Shown: one piece after another, positions 9,027 to 17,363 of the stretch
How positions within the stretch are numbered: the stretch's first letter is position 1
Layout: each line of letters begins with the position of its first letter
Assembly: GCF_026011715.1 (NCBI RefSeq)
Contig: NZ_BRVM01000001.1
Span: 258,689 to 322,688 of the forward strand
Direction: 5' to 3'
DNA from: Cytobacillus sp. NCCP-133
Lineage (GTDB): Bacteria; Bacillota; Bacilli; Bacillales; Cytobacillaceae
Length of the DNA stretch: 64,000 bases
Position numbers and translations under genes: made by a program
The notes under the pieces: generated by a model
Seen by the model: only the letters and a program-made list of their open reading frames with translations
Database searches by the model: none
Told to the model about the DNA's origin: nothing

Positions 9027-9344
9027 CATTGTATTAAGTACTATATAACTTTTTCTCCATTCAGTCTTTAAAACCATTTTAATATTTTTCGAAATTTTTG
9101 TGAAATGTTTTGAATAAATTTATCGATTAATAGAGCTGTTTTAACATTAAGAGGACTTTTGGACCAGATCGATATAACTGAATATTAAAACCTTTGATCT
9201 ATAGAAAAGGATGTACCATCCCGGCAGGAATTTTCTCATTACCGGAAACCTGTGCAAGATGAAAAGCTTGCAATATACCAAAAATAATGATGCAAAAAAA
9301 AAAGGATTAAAGCCCCTAAACATACTTCTGAAATAGGATAGAAA
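9027..9344. other. Gene-free AT-rich stretch upstream of the accBC promoter
   Basis: 318 bp between the accBC promoter and the spoIIIAH terminator. I see no reading frame with a ribosome-binding site and no strong hairpin. Confidence 0.5.
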
Positions 9345-9371
9345 GGGTGCCCGCTTGTTTTACGGGCACCC
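9345..9371 (-). terminator. Terminator of the spoIIIA operon
   Basis: A nine-base GC-rich perfect stem (GGGTGCCCG/CGGGCACCC) with a nine-base loop is followed on the minus strand by TTTCTATC. It lies 8 bp after the spoIIIAH stop. Confidence 0.9.
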
Positions 9372-9378
9372 TTCATTT

Positions 9379-9918
9379 TTACTTTGCAACTTGGAATTCA
9401 ACAGCAACTGCTTCTAGCTGGCCAATTTCATTTCTTACTTCCTGAATGATATTGTTTGCTGCAGCTGGAGAATGATCTTTAGCCTTTACAGTAATCTGGA
9501 CCTTTTTTCCATTAGCGCGAACAAGAACATCCTCATAATCCATTGCTCGGATTAACGTTTCAAGCATTGCTTCTTTTCGCGCAATCTCATTTAATTCATC
9601 AATCTGATCCTTTGCTTTCATTCTTTCTTCAGCAGGCAGGTCTGTTTGTCCCAAGACTGTCGTAAGATCTTCCTTCATGCGGCTGCGCTCGTCATCAAGC
9701 TGCAGACGAAGCGTTTCAAACATTTCATCGCTGGCTGTGTTTGTAATAATGGCATTGCCATCTTCACTCTCTACCGCTTCCATTTGTTCATTTGCCTTCT
9801 CTTCCATAGCAGCAAGATCATTCCCTTTTTGTTCCGGTGATGTAACATAATACACGGATAAGACAACCACCAAACTAAGCATTGTTAAAAGCCATACCGT
9901 TTGTTTCTTTAAAAGCAT
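9379..9918 (-). CDS. spoIIIAH: Stage III sporulation protein AH
   Basis: Mother-cell membrane protein of the SpoIIIA-SpoIIQ channel connecting mother cell and forespore; its extracellular domain binds forespore SpoIIQ. 179 residues, shorter than the roughly 218 of B. subtilis. One N-terminal transmembrane segment (TVWLLTMLSLVVVLSVYYV), a Glu-rich coiled linker (about 30-120), then a ring-building YscJ/FliF-type domain (EDVLVRANGKKVQITVKAK). Last gene of the operon, 3 bp after spoIIIAG. Confidence 0.94.
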   Translation of the reverse strand: MLLKKQTVWLLTMLSLVVVLSVYYVTSPEQKGNDLAAMEEKANEQMEAVESEDGNAIITNTASDEMFETLRLQLDDERSRMKEDLTTVLGQTDLPAEERMKAKDQIDELNEIARKEAMLETLIRAMDYEDVLVRANGKKVQITVKAKDHSPAAANNIIQEVRNEIGQLEAVAVEFQVAK

Positions 9919-9921
9919 CTA

Positions 9922-10590
9922 TTATTCCCCCTTAGTTTTTTTAGGCATTACAGAAACTCTGTGGCTTGGTACATCAAGCGCTCTTGTAACTGCCTCAATT
10001 ATCCATTTCTTTACTTGTATATTTTCAGCCCCTTTTGCCACAACCAGCACACCCCGGATTTCAGGCTTCTTGGTTTCTAATACAATCGGAACCTCTTTCT
10101 CTCCATTTCGGACAATCACCAGCTGTTCCTCCTGTGTCAGATCCTCAACCTTTCTCTTTCCGCCCTCCCGATCCGTTTCATCGGTTGTTTGGCTCTGGGT
10201 CGTCTTGTTTTTCTCCAGCACTTTCTTCTCGGTTGCATCTACATTGACAACAACTGTAGCATCCTCAACGCCGACAATTGCATCAAGAGCCTCTTTTATT
10301 TGTGCTTCATATGCTTTTTCATAATTGGCAATTTCATCATTTCCCCCGGATTGTTTTTGTCCAAATACCGGCACTTCTTCCTCCTGCTTAGTCTCTTCTC
10401 CGTTCTTGAAAACAGACATTTCTTCTGGCGTGGCATTCTCGCCGAACAGCGTATTGCTGACCAGCATAATCGCTGCGCCAAAGAGAATAACGAGAAGCAA
10501 ATATTGGTATTTACCGGCTTTCTTATCTGGCTGACCTTCTTTGGAGAGCAGTTTCTTTATCCATCTGAAAGGACCTTTTTCATTATTCAT
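9922..10590 (-). CDS. spoIIIAG: Stage III sporulation protein AG
   Basis: Large ring-forming component of the SpoIIIA-SpoIIQ channel in the mother-cell membrane. 222 residues. A cytoplasmic tail with WIKKLLSK is followed by a transmembrane segment (YQYLLLVILFGAAIMLVSN, about 28-46) and an extracellular ring-building domain (VGVEDATVVVNVDATEKKVL ... IRGVLVVAKGAENIQVKKWI). Its start ATG overlaps the spoIIIAF stop by 8 bases (ATGAATAA). Confidence 0.94.
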   Translation of the reverse strand: MNNEKGPFRWIKKLLSKEGQPDKKAGKYQYLLLVILFGAAIMLVSNTLFGENATPEEMSVFKNGEETKQEEEVPVFGQKQSGGNDEIANYEKAYEAQIKEALDAIVGVEDATVVVNVDATEKKVLEKNKTTQSQTTDETDREGGKRKVEDLTQEEQLVIVRNGEKEVPIVLETKKPEIRGVLVVAKGAENIQVKKWIIEAVTRALDVPSHRVSVMPKKTKGE

Positions 10591-11215
10591 CCCTATTCAT
10601 TTTCCCCCCTTCTACCAGTACTTCGACTGATTTTGCATCTACATTCCATTTTTGTGCGAGAAGAGAAGCAATTCTTTGTGCATCTTCATTTTCAGCCCTG
10701 CTGGATGGAAGAGGTTTCCCGGTACTAATTTCCACTGTTTTAACCACTTCTAAAGCTTCAGCTTCTGCATCCTTTGCTTTTAATTGGATCATGACCTTGT
10801 GCAGGTTTTCCGGGAAGGCTTGATCACTGCTTTCATCTACTAAAATATCAATGTTAGCAATTTCGAGACCGTACTGTTCCATCAACTCCTCTTCTGCGTC
10901 CTGTTTCATTTGGACAGCCATTTGTTCTAAAATATATGCATCACTTGAGGCTTGTATTTCTTTTTTCTTCATTTCTATTAAATTTTCCATATTTTTTTCG
11001 CCAGATGCCTCAAAAACCGGCACCGAAGCGATTGCTTCTTCAAAATCGCTGGAAAGGATCTTTAGAATCGGTGTTAGAATAATTGCGATCAGCAGAAGCC
11101 CTGTCACCATTTTTGTGTACTTTTGAAGCTTGGAGCTGGGAAGGAGCATATCGATGACAGCAGCTAGCAAGACGAATAGTATAATGTTTGTTATCCATTC
11201 CGTTATAAAATTCAC
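10583..11215 (-). CDS. spoIIIAF: Stage III sporulation protein AF
   Basis: Membrane protein of the SpoIIIA channel complex. 210 residues from a GTG at 11215 (MNFITEWITNIILFVLLAAV), which matches the family N-terminus and has GGGAG 8 bases upstream; an in-frame GTG at 11224 is less well placed. Two transmembrane segments (about 8-27 and 34-53) are followed by a soluble ring-building-motif domain. Confidence 0.92.
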   Translation of the reverse strand: MNFITEWITNIILFVLLAAVIDMLLPSSKLQKYTKMVTGLLLIAIILTPILKILSSDFEEAIASVPVFEASGEKNMENLIEMKKKEIQASSDAYILEQMAVQMKQDAEEELMEQYGLEIANIDILVDESSDQAFPENLHKVMIQLKAKDAEAEALEVVKTVEISTGKPLPSSRAENEDAQRIASLLAQKWNVDAKSVEVLVEGGKMNRDE

Positions 11216-11227
11216 TTCATACACTCC

Positions 11228-12427
11228 CTACCTGACCATCATGGTCAAATTTCCTGCTGCAATGATTACCGTAATACTAAGGAAAAACATCAAAGATACA
11301 ATGGCTAAAGCTGCAAAAACATATATGATGCTTTTGCTGATAATATCCAAACAGGAAATTATCGGACCTCCTCCCAGCGGCTGTAAAATGGCGGCCGCAA
11401 ACTTATATATAAACGCAATCATTAATATTTTGATTGCAGGAAAAGCAGCAATGATCAGAAGGATGGCAACTCCAGTTATACCAACTGTATTTTTTAAGAG
11501 AACCGAGGCGCTTATAACTGTATCTGTAGCATCCGTAAACATCCTGCCTATTACCGGTATGAAATTCCCCGTAATAAATTTTGCAGTACGTATGGTAATC
11601 CCATCCGTAATCGCTGCGGAAGCCCCCTGAACGGAAATAACACCTAAAAATACTGTCAGGAACATGCCCATGAGCCCAATACTCCAGTTGCGGAGCAAAT
11701 TAGCGAGCTGAGTCACCTTATAATGTTCAGATAACGTACTGACAATGCTTAATAAAGCGGATAGGAATAGTAGAGGGAGAATAACATATTGTATAAACAA
11801 TCCGCTGACATTCATTAAAAATAAGATCACCGGATGAAAAAAAGCAGCTGACACGACTCCTCCCGATGAAGCAATTAATGCAAGCAGCAGCGGAATCAGG
11901 GCCATTATGAAGGACACCATTGTTGAGATCGTTTCTTGCGTGTATTCAATCGCTACATGAAAACTATTCAAAGCTATGATGATTAAAACCATAAATACAA
12001 TGGAATATGCAGCTTTGCTGACTGAACTTTTTTCAAATGAATTCTGCAGCGACTGCAAGAACATGCTGAATACGGTAAGCAGAATTAATGTGCCAAGCAA
12101 TTTCCCATTTACAATGAATTCATGAAAAACAAACTTTAAAGCTCCTGAGGCCCATTCTTTTAAAGAGAATTTCTTTTCTCCTTTAATAAATTCATAGAGG
12201 CTCCCTTTTTGGCTTTCCGGCAAAAATCCTCCATACTCGGTTGTAATCTCCTCCCAAAAGTTTGTTAATTCATCTAAATCCAGGGATTCAACCTGCGATT
12301 CTACTAAATCATGTGGAGATAACACTTCATTTGCATCTGCGGTCTTGGGTGAGGCTTGTACTGCCGGTGCTAGTAAAAAAAATAGGAATAGGCTGGATAA
12401 TAAGATTTTCTGCATCCATTGCTTCAT
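11228..12427 (-). CDS. spoIIIAE: Stage III sporulation protein AE
   Basis: Polytopic membrane core of the SpoIIIA export apparatus. 399 residues from the ATG at 12427 (after AGAGGTG); the frame stays open 26 codons further but reads unlike the family. N-terminal signal peptide (WMQKILLSSLFLFFLLAPAVQA), a soluble segment to about residue 100, then several hydrophobic segments, for example LLGTLILLTVFSMFLQSL, ISTMVSFIMALIPLLLALIA and GIAGVAILL-like stretches. The stop lies 12 bp before the spoIIIAF start. Confidence 0.94.
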   Translation of the reverse strand: MKQWMQKILLSSLFLFFLLAPAVQASPKTADANEVLSPHDLVESQVESLDLDELTNFWEEITTEYGGFLPESQKGSLYEFIKGEKKFSLKEWASGALKFVFHEFIVNGKLLGTLILLTVFSMFLQSLQNSFEKSSVSKAAYSIVFMVLIIIALNSFHVAIEYTQETISTMVSFIMALIPLLLALIASSGGVVSAAFFHPVILFLMNVSGLFIQYVILPLLFLSALLSIVSTLSEHYKVTQLANLLRNWSIGLMGMFLTVFLGVISVQGASAAITDGITIRTAKFITGNFIPVIGRMFTDATDTVISASVLLKNTVGITGVAILLIIAAFPAIKILMIAFIYKFAAAILQPLGGGPIISCLDIISKSIIYVFAALAIVSLMFFLSITVIIAAGNLTMMVR

Positions 12428-12527
12428 CTTTACACCTCTTTTATAAGACCTAACAAGCGGTCTGCCATGGAAAGGAAGGCTTGTCCTGCATAACTTCTTA
12501 TCCAAATAAATAGCAGGCCTGCTTAAG

Positions 12528-12917
12528 CTAGCTTGGAATCATTTGAATGATGGTTTCAATTAATACAGTCAGAATCGGGATGGCCATCGCCAGAATCAGA
12601 ATTTTGCCGCCCATCTCGATCTTTGCCGCTATAGCGCCCTGTCCTGCGTCCTTCGTAATCTGGGCAGCAAATTCTGCAATATAAGCTATACCAATTATTT
12701 TTAAAATCGTTTCCACATAAACAAGGTTGACCTTTGCATTGATGGCAATCTTCTCAATCATGTGGATAATGGCGTATATTTGGTCTACTAAGAAAAGGAA
12801 AATGGCGCAGCCTACAAAAACAATCAGCAAAAAGGCAAAGTTGGGTTTTTGTTCTTTAACAATAAGGGCCAGGAACGTAGCAACCAGAGAGAAACCGACT
12901 ATTTGAAGAATTTCAAT
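12528..12917 (-). CDS. spoIIIAD: Stage III sporulation protein AD, apparent ATT start
   Basis: Small polytopic membrane protein of the SpoIIIA complex. Read from an ATT at 12915-12917 it has 129 residues and covers the conserved N-terminus (IEILQIVGFSLVATFLALIV). No ATG, GTG or TTG occurs in frame between the spoIIIAC stop and that region; the first such codon is a TTG at 12830 inside the second membrane segment, which would remove the first 29 residues. AAGGGGGG ends 7 bases before the ATT, an ideal Shine-Dalgarno distance. Conserved core NLVYVETILKIIGIAYIAEF and KDAGQGAIAAKIE. A sequencing error at the start cannot be excluded. Confidence 0.88.
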   Translation of the reverse strand: MEILQIVGFSLVATFLALIVKEQKPNFAFLLIVFVGCAIFLFLVDQIYAIIHMIEKIAINAKVNLVYVETILKIIGIAYIAEFAAQITKDAGQGAIAAKIEMGGKILILAMAIPILTVLIETIIQMIPS

Positions 12918-12932
12918 GGCTGAGCCCCCCTT

Positions 12933-13139
12933 TTATCCCTGAAATAAGAACACTGATTTTATTTTCTGGAATAAATTATCTACAATGGATGCAACCATAA
13001 ATAAAATATATATAAAGCCAAAAAGCGTAACCCATTGTGCATATTCCTTCTTGCCCACCTGATCCAAAATAGTATGCAAAAAGGCTACCACGATTCCGAC
13101 ACCCGCAATTTTGAATATGATATCAACCTCTAACCCCAT
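12933..13139 (-). CDS. spoIIIAC: Stage III sporulation protein AC
   Basis: 68-residue membrane protein of the SpoIIIA complex, same length as in B. subtilis: MGLEVDIIFKIAGVGIVVAF, then LDQVGKKEYAQWVTLFGF and a second membrane helix. The ATG at 13139 follows AGGAGGAGAAAAG. A longer frame from 13214 is not family-like. Confidence 0.95.
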   Translation of the reverse strand: MGLEVDIIFKIAGVGIVVAFLHTILDQVGKKEYAQWVTLFGFIYILFMVASIVDNLFQKIKSVFLFQG

Positions 13140-13227
13140 CTTTTCTCCTCCTAAGCTCTGTCCAATGTCCGGCAGCAAATAGCCGCCTCCCTGATTAGTC
13201 ATTATCAATTGCAACTTAAAGCAAAAC

Positions 13228-13743
13228 CTACATCAATAAAATGATAAGCAGCAATCCCGATAAAAAGCCAAGGCTTTTGACCATTTTTTCATATTTCACT
13301 TGTTTGTCATGTGCATCCGCTTCTTCTCGTTCCAGGTGGGAAAGAGTAAGCATGATTTGTTTTTGCTGAGAGAGCCGATCATGCCGCCCAAGTGTTTCTC
13401 CAAATTGCTTCATAATTTCAAATTCCCCCTGTTTTAAAGCGGTCATTTTCCAAATTTCCCTTAAGCTCTGTTCCCAGGCCTCTTTGACGGTTGTCTCCGA
13501 ATTCGTCAATCTTTTAGCGAAAGATTCAAAAAACCATGAAAGCGGTTTTGGAAGCTGGGCTGAAAGCCTTCTCGCTGCTTCGTGCAGTGGTGTATGACCG
13601 TACATAATTTCTGCCTCAAGAGACTGAAGGGCCGATTTCAGCTGGCGAAGCTGCCTTGGCCGTTCTGTTAAATGCCTTGATGCCTCAAACCCGGTCCAGG
13701 TGGTGGCAATAATAATAAAAACAGCTCCAATTAGCTTCATCAT
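13228..13743 (-). CDS. spoIIIAB: Stage III sporulation protein AB
   Basis: 171-residue protein with one transmembrane helix at each end (KLIGAVFIIIATTWTGF and KSLGFLSGLLLIILLM) and a helical cytoplasmic body resembling type II/IV secretion GspF domains. Family features include the conserved LRQLKSALQSLEAEIMYGHTPL and LGRHDRLSQQKQI. It begins directly after the spoIIIAA stop (TAAATGATG); either of the two ATGs could be used. Confidence 0.94.
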   Translation of the reverse strand: MMKLIGAVFIIIATTWTGFEASRHLTERPRQLRQLKSALQSLEAEIMYGHTPLHEAARRLSAQLPKPLSWFFESFAKRLTNSETTVKEAWEQSLREIWKMTALKQGEFEIMKQFGETLGRHDRLSQQKQIMLTLSHLEREEADAHDKQVKYEKMVKSLGFLSGLLLIILLM

Positions 13744-14667
13744 TTAAATCACTCTCACCTCTTCCGTGAGTTCCTTGCCGGCGACATCCCTGATGCAAGT
13801 AATACTGCCCGGTCCATCTCTCCTGCTTAGTTCAATAAATCGCTGGAATATATCCATCTCTAAAATGGCTTTTAGGGTAGGACGCTTTTTTATTTCTTCC
13901 AAGCTGTTTCCATGTGTGGTCATAATCAACTTGATTCCAGCATTCACAGCCTCCATTATGGCTTCCGCATCCTCACGCCTTCCAATTTCATCCACAACCA
14001 ATACCTCCGGGCTCATGGAACGAATCATCATCATCATGCCTTCAGCTTTTGGACACGCATCCAAGACATCGACCCTGTGTCCGAAAGTCATTTGCGGAAT
14101 CCCGTTTACGCAGCCTGCAATCTCAGATCGCTCATCAATGATTCCGACCTTATTTGCCTGAAAAGAACCTTTGCCATCCCCTGTAGAGATAATTCTTCCT
14201 ATGTCCCTCAGTAAAGTGGTTTTCCCTGTCTGAGGTGGGCCAATAATCATGGTATGCAGCCAGCCACCGTTATATATGTGTGGAATCAGCCTTTCAGCAA
14301 TTCCGATTTTCTCTTTGGCAATCCTAATATTAAAAGATGAAATATCCCTGATTGCCTTCACTTTTCCTTCTTCTAAAATCACTTTTCCCGCCAGTCCAAC
14401 CCGGTGGCCACCCTCAATGGTGATATAGCCCCTTTTTAATTCCTCTTCGAGAGTATAGATAGAAAAATGGCTTATTTTATTCAGCAAGTGCATCGCATCC
14501 TCAGAATCAACAATGTAAGGCAGGAAACGAGGGCTGCCTTTCATTGTCAATTCAAGAGGCCTGTTTATCCGGACTCTGATTTCCTCCAGATCCTTCAGAA
14601 TATGTGGAGGTATTTGCTTAAGCTTTTCAGAAATTTTTTTCGGCAAAAAGGCAGTAATGGTTTCCAT
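13744..14667 (-). CDS. spoIIIAA: Stage III sporulation protein AA (ATPase)
   Basis: Secretion-type ATPase predicted to power the SpoIIIA channel; cytoplasmic face of the mother-cell membrane. 307 residues. Walker A is IIGPPQTGKTTLLRDIGR (about 142-159), Walker B is PEVLVVDEIGRREDAEA, followed by MTTHGNSLEEI. First gene of the eight-gene spoIIIAA-AH operon, behind a sigma-E promoter about 50 bp upstream. Confidence 0.96.
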   Translation of the reverse strand: METITAFLPKKISEKLKQIPPHILKDLEEIRVRINRPLELTMKGSPRFLPYIVDSEDAMHLLNKISHFSIYTLEEELKRGYITIEGGHRVGLAGKVILEEGKVKAIRDISSFNIRIAKEKIGIAERLIPHIYNGGWLHTMIIGPPQTGKTTLLRDIGRIISTGDGKGSFQANKVGIIDERSEIAGCVNGIPQMTFGHRVDVLDACPKAEGMMMMIRSMSPEVLVVDEIGRREDAEAIMEAVNAGIKLIMTTHGNSLEEIKKRPTLKAILEMDIFQRFIELSRRDGPGSITCIRDVAGKELTEEVRVI

Positions 14668-14718
14668 ATTCTCTCCTCCATATTAAAGTTCTTTTCGGAC
14701 TAGCATCTCATTATTTAA

Positions 14719-14746
14719 AATGTATGCCTGCATCAAAACAATATGA
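14719..14746 (-). promoter_or_regulatory. Sigma-E promoter of the spoIIIA operon
   Basis: On the minus strand TCATATT (14740-14746) and CATACATT (14719-14726) are separated by 13 bp. The known sigma-E consensus is roughly KMATATT and CATACAMT with this spacing, so only one -10 base differs. The expected start is about 40 bp before the spoIIIAA ATG. Mother-cell-specific control of spoIIIA by sigma-E is established in B. subtilis. Confidence 0.8.
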
Positions 14747-14835
14747 CTTTGATTTACCGGCTTAGGCATTTTAATTTGGACAAACTTGAGTAAGACTCTT
14801 TCTTATTGATTGTTGTTTTGGCTTAAATCCAGTCC

Positions 14836-15015
14836 GTTGATTTAAGCAAGGGTCACTTGCTTTACGGAGGGAGGAACAGAGCTCCTCGGTTCGCCTGCGG
14901 GTTCTCCCGCTCCCTCACCTCAGGCAGGATATTGAATACGCTTCCTCAACTTGGCACCGAACGAAGGAAATGAGGCAGCATAATCGAGGATCAAGTGCCT
15001 ACAGCAAAAATCAAC
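14836..15015. repeat. Degenerate Bacillaceae intergenic repeat with inverted ends
   Basis: The ends GTTGATTT (14836-14843) and AAATCAAC (15008-15015) are inverted. Between them are the GC-rich blocks typical of a high-copy Bacillaceae intergenic element: GAGCTCCTCGGTTCGCCTGC, then GGGTTCTCCCGCTCCCTC, then AAGTGCCT near the far end. The blocks match the recalled element only partly, so this looks like an old, eroded copy. It fills most of the 464 bp between spoIIIAA and the divergent alkaline phosphatase gene. Confidence 0.5.
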
Positions 15016-15023
15016 TCAGCAAA

Positions 15024-15051
15024 TTAAACTGAGTTATTAAAAAGCAACAAA
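15024..15051 (+). promoter_or_regulatory. Possible PhoP box upstream of the alkaline phosphatase
   Basis: TTAAAC, TATTAA and AACAAA begin at 15024, 15035 and 15046, an exact 11-bp period. PhoP in Bacillus binds TTAACA-like hexamers repeated every 11 bp. The match to the hexamer is loose and the region is AT-rich, so this is a weak call supported mainly by the downstream gene. Confidence 0.25.
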
Positions 15052-15131
15052 CTTTAGGAAACAGCCTGAGTAAAAAGGACGCTTCTTCAAAAAATAAGCC
15101 TAAGAAACTTTAGTAAAGGCTGGTGTAAGCA

Positions 15132-16514
15132 ATGAAAGTGAAATTGATTTGCATAATACTTTTTATTTCCTGCATGATGTTTTCGGTATTTCATGCTGAT
15201 GGCAGTGCCCATCCTGCCTCCGAGGAGGGGCCCAAGAATGTTATTTTGATGATCGGTGATGGTATGGGAGTCGGACAAATTGAAATAGCGAGAAAGCTGC
15301 AATATGGAAAAAATGGGCATCTATTCCTCGAATCCCTTCCGCACACGGCATTCGTGCATACCGAATCAGCCAATAATCTGGTAACAGACTCTGCTGCAGG
15401 CGGGACTGCCCTTGCCATTGGCAAAAAGACGAACAATGGAAGTATTGGCGTAACTCCAGATGGAAAAGAAGCCGACAGCATACTAGATTTATTTAAAAAT
15501 AATGGAAAAAAAGCTGGAGTTATTTCAACAAATACAATTACGGACGCAACACCTGCAGCATTTACTGCAAGTGTTTCCAATAGATGGACCGGCCAGGAGG
15601 AAATTGCACGCCAGCAGCTGAGCAATCAGGTAGATGTGCTGATGGGCGGAGGCAGAGCCTACTTTACACCTAAAAAACAAAACGGGAGAGATTTAATTAA
15701 GGATGCCATCCATAAAGGCTATACCTATGCAAGCAATCGTGAAGAGCTGCTTCATGCAAAGGGCTCAAAGCTCCTTGGCTTGTTCAATGACGGCTATATG
15801 AACTTTAAATTGGACCGACCACTAACAGGAAGCAAAGAACCCAGCTTAAAAGAAATGACTAAAAAAGCAATCAGCGTGCTCTCAAAAGAAAAGAAAGGCT
15901 TTTTCCTGATGGCCGAAGGGGCAAGGATTGACCACGCATCCCATGCTGGCGATATTACGAGCATATGGAAAGAAACAATTGAATTTGATGAGGCTGTCAA
16001 GTATGCCGTTGAATGGGCAAAAAAGGATGGAAAAACACTTGTCATTGTGGCCGCAGACCATGAAACCATGGGGTTATCAGCCTCAGAACCGCTGGATATC
16101 AAGAATCTGAAGGAAATTAAGGCCACTCCCCAGTATATGGTCGGCCAATTCGTAAAGCACCAGAATATGAGATCCTACAGGACCGAAAGCATTAGATATG
16201 TTCTTAAGAAATACGCCCATATCGACCTGACTGATAAGGAAGCCGAGGAATTCAATAGCCATATGCTCAACGCAGACAGCAAAGTGTATCCGGAACACTT
16301 CGCTTCCTGGGAAATTGGAAGTCTGATTGCAGAAAAGCACTATGGGGGAATCATTACACCCAGAGTAAGAGCTTTAAGCTCTACCGGCGGGCATACAGGC
16401 AACATGGTTCCTTTATTTGCTTACGGCAAAGGAAGCGAAGCTTTCTCAGGAGTCATGGACAACACCGATATTCCAAAGAAAATTGCCTCATTGATGAACT
16501 ACCAGTGGAAATAA
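15132..16514 (+). CDS. Secreted alkaline phosphatase
   Basis: Hydrolyses phosphate monoesters outside the cell to release phosphate. 460 residues. N-terminal signal peptide (LICIILFISCMMFSVFHADG), then the metal site NVILMIGDGMGVGQ. The catalytic serine is in LVTDSAAGGTALAIG (about residue 83), and further metal ligands are in EGARIDHASHAGD, VAADHETMG and SSTGGHTGNMVPLFAYG. The family is the PhoA/PhoB type of B. subtilis. On the plus strand, divergent from spoIIIA; B. subtilis has no phosphatase at this locus. Phosphate-starvation control is plausible. Confidence 0.93.
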   Translation: MKVKLICIILFISCMMFSVFHADGSAHPASEEGPKNVILMIGDGMGVGQIEIARKLQYGKNGHLFLESLPHTAFVHTESANNLVTDSAAGGTALAIGKKTNNGSIGVTPDGKEADSILDLFKNNGKKAGVISTNTITDATPAAFTASVSNRWTGQEEIARQQLSNQVDVLMGGGRAYFTPKKQNGRDLIKDAIHKGYTYASNREELLHAKGSKLLGLFNDGYMNFKLDRPLTGSKEPSLKEMTKKAISVLSKEKKGFFLMAEGARIDHASHAGDITSIWKETIEFDEAVKYAVEWAKKDGKTLVIVAADHETMGLSASEPLDIKNLKEIKATPQYMVGQFVKHQNMRSYRTESIRYVLKKYAHIDLTDKEAEEFNSHMLNADSKVYPEHFASWEIGSLIAEKHYGGIITPRVRALSSTGGHTGNMVPLFAYGKGSEAFSGVMDNTDIPKKIASLMNYQWK

Positions 16515-16598
16515 ATTTTGCTGTTTTATGTGTATTTTCTGCCTCCCCCCGCAGTACATTCTATAGAAGCCTATTTATGAAAGCGGGGAGAGCATTCC

Positions 16599-17282
16599 AT
16601 GTATTATCAGCAGCCATTCGTTCGCCACTCAGTCCATAATAATGGAGGCTATACAAGGTCTAAGCAAAATCTCATGAGCGTTTCTGGCGAAGGCAAGATC
16701 GCTGGGCAGCCCAATCGGGCCAAAATCACACTTGGCGTTTCAACAGAGGATCAAGTCCTGCAGAAAGCACAGGAAAATAATTCAAAAGCCATCGCCAGTA
16801 TAAAAAACGCTTTAAATGGCATCGGCATAGCCGATAAGCACATTCAAACAGCTGACTATTCTATTTTTCCTCAATATGATTTCGTGGATGGCAGTCAAAT
16901 TTTTCGCGGTTATAAAGTGGAACATATTCTGAACATAACCGTAGACCAAATTGAAAATACCGGCCTTACTGCAGATACAGCTGCCCGCAGCGGTGCTAAT
17001 ATCGTGAGAGGAATTAATTTTGAGATTGAAAATGGATCCCTACTGTATCAGCAAGCCTTAACACTTGCTGTTGCAGATGCGTATAAAAAGGCAGAAACAA
17101 TCGCTGCTTCTTTAAATGTCCAGGTAATCAAGCCGCCGCTTTCTATCACTGAAGACAGCTTGGCTAAATCTGTAGCATTTCAGTCTTCCGCTTTTGTTAA
17201 AAGTGCGGAAAGCACACCTATCCAGCCAGGCACAATTATGATTGAGAGCCGCATTACTGCGGAATTCATGTACTATGGCTAA
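16599..17282 (+). CDS. SIMPL (DUF541) domain protein
   Basis: 227 residues, of which about 25-225 form a SIMPL/DUF541 domain: MSVSGEGKIAGQPNRAKITL, then ENNSKAIASIKNALNGIGI, QTADYSIFPQYDF and FEIENGSLLYQQALTLAVAD. Members bind or oligomerise in varied roles, and some are periplasmic. Here the N-terminus (MYYQQPFVRHSVHNNGGY) has no signal peptide, so it is probably cytoplasmic or spore-associated. ATG after GCGGGGAGAGC, 84 bp after the phosphatase gene. Specific role unknown. Confidence 0.8.
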   Translation: MYYQQPFVRHSVHNNGGYTRSKQNLMSVSGEGKIAGQPNRAKITLGVSTEDQVLQKAQENNSKAIASIKNALNGIGIADKHIQTADYSIFPQYDFVDGSQIFRGYKVEHILNITVDQIENTGLTADTAARSGANIVRGINFEIENGSLLYQQALTLAVADAYKKAETIAASLNVQVIKPPLSITEDSLAKSVAFQSSAFVKSAESTPIQPGTIMIESRITAEFMYYG

Positions 17283-17363
17283 TAATTCTCTTGAGTTAGC
17301 GGATACTAAAATTGAGCAGAAAGATATTAATAATAATAATGTGCAGAAGGAGAGGTGCTCATA

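Noticed and set aside
9220-9260. Possible operator-like CCGG pattern upstream of accB
   Set aside because: No palindrome or known consensus emerges on inspection.
12528-12830. 100-residue SpoIIIAD starting at the TTG at 12830
   Set aside because: It would remove the conserved first membrane helix; the in-frame ATT at 12915-12917 with a good ribosome-binding site is favoured.
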